Origin: Sphingopyxis sp. HIX
Lineage (GTDB): Bacteria; Pseudomonadota; Alphaproteobacteria; Sphingomonadales; Sphingomonadaceae
DNA: 64,000 nucleotides
Assembly (NCBI RefSeq): GCF_001468285.1
Contig: NZ_LNSB01000007.1
Span: forward strand, 1 to 64,000
Direction of reading: 5' to 3'
The notes beneath the pieces were generated by a model that did no database searches, had not been told where the DNA came from, and saw only the letters and a program-made list of their open reading frames with translations. Of this stretch, positions 62,789 through 64,000 are shown piece by piece (the first letter of the stretch is position 1; each line of letters opens with the position of its first letter). The position numbers and the translations under genes were made by a program.

Positions 62789-63583
62789 ATGTGGACCCGC
62801 AGGCATCGACCGCCGGCTATTCTCGGCGATCATATTCGCTTCTTTGCGGAGCGAACTGCTGAACTTGGCGATCAATCCTTATCGGTGCCGCTTCCCGCCC
62901 GTGTCGATCAGTTGATCGAGTTCTATCTCGAAGATCGATATCTGGTTTCACGCGATGGCAGGCCTGCCGGTCCCGCTCCTGAGTTGGCGATAGTGGGGCC
63001 CCAAGGTCGTCCCGGTACTTGGCTCCACCTTTCTGGCTCCCTGAAAGTCTTCACCATCCACTTTCAGCCTGGTGGGCTTAACGCGCTGTTTGGCATCGCG
63101 ACAAGCGAGCTTACCGATCAGGGTGTCGAAGCTCAGAGCCTCATCGGACGAAGTGCCGACCATCTTCGCGACGACCTCATGCAGGCTGAAGATTTTGCGG
63201 AGCGCGTCGACGCCGCGCAGCGCTGGCTGGTAGACCGCATGAGTAGTGCGAAGCCTGTCGACATCGTTGCGCGGATCGCGAGAGCGGTCATCGAATCGGG
63301 AGGTCTCCCGCCCGTCCGTGAGTTCGCAAGACAGACAGGCCTCAGCGATCGCCAGTTTTCGCGGCGGTTTGAACATCAGACCGGCCTCGCGCCAAAGGTC
63401 TTTGCCAGGGCCGTGCGTTTCGGTGCGGCGTTAGAAGCCAAATCCGAGGCGCCGGAACGAAGCTGGACCGACATAGCCTATGAGGCGGGATATGCGGATC
63501 AGTCCCACTTGATCCGGGACAGCCGACAGCTGGGCGGCGCGCCGCCGCGAAGATTTTACGCCGACTGGTCCGCCGTTCCATGA
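62789..63583 (+). CDS. AraC family transcriptional regulator (DUF6597-type N-terminus)
   Basis: A 264-residue regulator with an N-terminal beta-rich domain (LSVPLPARVDQLIEFYL, FTIHFQPGGLNALFG) and an AraC HTH domain (PPVREFARQTGLSDRQFSRRFEHQTGLAPKVFARAVRF, WTDIAYEAGYADQSHLIRDSRQLGGAPP). Ligand unknown. Expression may be linked to the adjacent catabolic operon or to the SnoaL-like gene downstream. Confidence 0.88.
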   Translation: MWTRRHRPPAILGDHIRFFAERTAELGDQSLSVPLPARVDQLIEFYLEDRYLVSRDGRPAGPAPELAIVGPQGRPGTWLHLSGSLKVFTIHFQPGGLNALFGIATSELTDQGVEAQSLIGRSADHLRDDLMQAEDFAERVDAAQRWLVDRMSSAKPVDIVARIARAVIESGGLPPVREFARQTGLSDRQFSRRFEHQTGLAPKVFARAVRFGAALEAKSEAPERSWTDIAYEAGYADQSHLIRDSRQLGGAPPRRFYADWSAVP

Positions 63584-63646
63584 CGCATTTGTTCAATTTG
63601 TCCGAGTTCTGCCGGACTAGGATGGGCAAGGCAGCGAGGAAGACCG

Positions 63647-64000
63647 ATGGACAGACGGCAGGCGTTGTTGGGATTGGCTGCGGCAGCAATGACCGCCGGC
63701 ACGGCGCAAGGAAATGAAATGACGGGTTTTGACCTAAAAGACGGCGTCACGAGACTGGCAGCGGACTACGCCAATGCATGGAACAGCTCGGACATGGACG
63801 CCATGACTGCCCTCTACACTGACGATGTTCATTGGGTGAACATCGTCGGCATGCACTGGCGCGGCAAGGCCGAGGTCGACAAGGCGCACCGCATCTTCTT
63901 CGACATCATGTTCAAGGGCGTGCCCTTGGCGCTGGAAGAAATCGAATCGATCGCCGCGCTACCGGGGGGAGCCGCCGTCGCCGTCATCCGATGGTCCGTC
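63647..64000 (+). CDS. SnoaL/SgcJ-like protein with Tat-like signal (partial)
   Basis: The 5' end of a gene that runs off the window; the first 118 codons are present. MDRRQALLGLAAAAMTAG is a Tat- or Sec-type signal, followed by an NTF2-like domain opening (TRLAADYANAWNSSDMDAMTALYTDDVHWVNIVGMHWRGKAEV) as in SgcJ/EcaC proteins. GAGGA lies 6 nt before the ATG. Function and length unknown. Confidence 0.8.
   Translation, partial: MDRRQALLGLAAAAMTAGTAQGNEMTGFDLKDGVTRLAADYANAWNSSDMDAMTALYTDDVHWVNIVGMHWRGKAEVDKAHRIFFDIMFKGVPLALEEIESIAALPGGAAVAVIRWSV

Overview
The window is GC-rich DNA with densely packed genes and looks like the chromosome of a sphingomonad (Alphaproteobacteria, Sphingomonadales; Sphingopyxis or a close relative is my best guess). 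Supporting signs are the aroA-cmk-rpsA-ihfB order, an FYDLN-acid protein, a TorF-type porin, several GGAAC-N16-CGTT promoters typical of the alphaproteobacterial general stress sigma factor EcfG, and a TonB receptor/esterase/MFS catabolic locus. No rRNA, CRISPR array, complete insertion sequence or prophage was seen. Assignments come from reading motifs; no database search was possible.

Layout. 0.1-4.3 kb: an enoyl-CoA hydratase behind a LiuR-like operator, an HD-domain protein, a three-gene operon of exported proteins (a surface-antigen-like protein and two ClpP-fold paralogues, one without catalytic residues), an Rrf2 regulator and tRNA-Ala(GGC). 4.4-11.3 kb: housekeeping genes FYDLN-acid protein, aroA, a small exported protein with a GGCGAG microsatellite, cmk, an adenylate cyclase, rpsA behind a possible attenuator, and ihfB. 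11.3-18.4 kb: an ABC-2 exporter, tRNA-Leu(TAA), an acetyltransferase, a lipoprotein binding protein, a DUF4112 protein and a prolyl oligopeptidase. 18.5-23.4 kb: a two-component system and a HAD/glycerophosphotransferase-like/FkbM methyltransferase trio. 23.4-33.1 kb: a porin, two small membrane proteins and the complete kdp potassium-uptake locus (small ORF-kdpF-A-B-C-D-E). Related CTATG/CATAG elements lie before the kdp operon and before each of the three genes downstream of it.

33.1-51.5 kb: after an AT-rich gene-poor junction containing a tRNA-3'-end-like sequence comes a stress-response region: cold-shock protein, an extra IF-1, many small proteins, two receiver proteins, catalase HPII (katE), an OmpA-like lipoprotein, DUF1328, a PfpI/DJ-1 protein, a Crp/Fnr regulator, CsbD, AsmA, an operon with CHASE3 and HRxxN histidine kinases, a lipocalin, an FAD oxidoreductase and a GFA protein. 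Three promoters match GGAAC-N16-CGTT exactly and two match with one substitution, so much of this block is probably a general-stress (PhyR/EcfG) regulon. Two Q/N-rich mini-proteins of 55 and 49 aa, in opposite orientations, share homologous upstream DNA.

51.7-64 kb: a catabolic island with a Tat-exported esterase broken by a frameshift in a C5 run, a tannase/feruloyl-esterase family protein, an MFS transporter, a 3-hydroxyacyl-CoA dehydrogenase, an acetoacetyl-CoA synthetase and a TonB-dependent receptor. It is flanked by two AraC-type regulators whose upstream regions share a CGGACAA motif. A plausible reading is uptake and hydrolysis of an ester whose acid part is activated to a beta-keto or beta-hydroxyacyl-CoA; the substrate is unknown. 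The window ends inside a SnoaL/SgcJ-like gene.
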